Shown here: piece by piece, positions 35,973 through 35,974 of the stretch | How positions within the stretch are numbered: the first letter of the stretch is position 1 | Layout: the number at the start of each line of letters is the position of its first letter | NCBI RefSeq assembly: GCF_913062725.1 | Contig: NZ_CAJXWY010000042.1 | Span: 1 to 35,974 of the forward strand | Source of the DNA: an uncultured Thiohalocapsa sp. | GTDB lineage: Bacteria > Pseudomonadota > Gammaproteobacteria > Chromatiales > Chromatiaceae | Reading direction: 5' to 3' | DNA: 35,974 nucleotides | Translations under genes and position numbers: made by a program | Notes under the pieces: generated by a model | What the model was told of the DNA's origin: nothing | The model's database searches: none | Seen by the model: only the letters and a program-made list of their open reading frames with translations

Positions 35973-35974
35973 CT

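Overview
The window looks like chromosomal DNA of a GC-rich gammaproteobacterium. The evidence is the gene orders bamD / rluD / pgeF and aspS-nudB, a BamD lipoprotein, a type IV pilin with PilS-PilR, an E. coli-type GshA, a fused kinase-GNAT ArgA and a WecE-type sugar aminotransferase. A Chromatiales/Ectothiorhodospiraceae-like origin is my inference from codon bias and gene mix; there is no rRNA to test it.

Layout. (1) Positions 1-7826, all on the plus strand, form a surface-polysaccharide locus that is visibly AT-richer than the rest. It holds a WbqC-family protein cut by the left edge, a GtrB-like family 2 glycosyltransferase with two C-terminal membrane helices, a PhyH-type dioxygenase, a methyltransferase, a NeuD/PglD-type acyltransferase, a beta-propeller protein, a 4-helix SMR-like flippase candidate, WecE (itself GC-rich), and a large membrane protein with GT-C-like features. 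Many of these genes overlap or nearly touch. (2) 8044-11223 is an RND efflux permease without an adjacent adaptor. (3) 11251-19143, minus strand, runs aspS, nudB, then a tripartite MacAB-like exporter (adaptor, ATPase, two separate permeases) interrupted by a duplicated hairpin repeat, then prpB with its own promoter candidate. (4) 19364-21321, plus strand: an FmdB-type zinc-ribbon protein, a type IV pilin and an SDR oxidoreductase. (5) 21335-27306, minus strand: gshA, prc, pgeF and rluD, with bamD divergent from rluD. (6) 28304-30901, minus strand: glnB, sucD, sucC. (7) 30969-35793, plus strand: pilS, pilR and argA. argA ends inside a long perfect hairpin repeat. The 3' end of an unidentified minus-strand gene enters from the right edge.

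How the parts may work together. In the polysaccharide locus, a polyprenyl-phosphate glycosyltransferase, a small flippase and a GT-C-like membrane protein sit with tailoring enzymes. Together they resemble a three-component glycan-modification system with an unusual set of tailoring genes, which is my best candidate for something not yet described. PilS-PilR probably controls the pilin gene about 11 kb away through sigma-54; one weak sigma-54 promoter match lies upstream of the pilin. Most of the rest is ordinary housekeeping: tRNA charging, glutathione, succinyl-CoA ligase, PII signalling, arginine synthesis and outer-membrane assembly.
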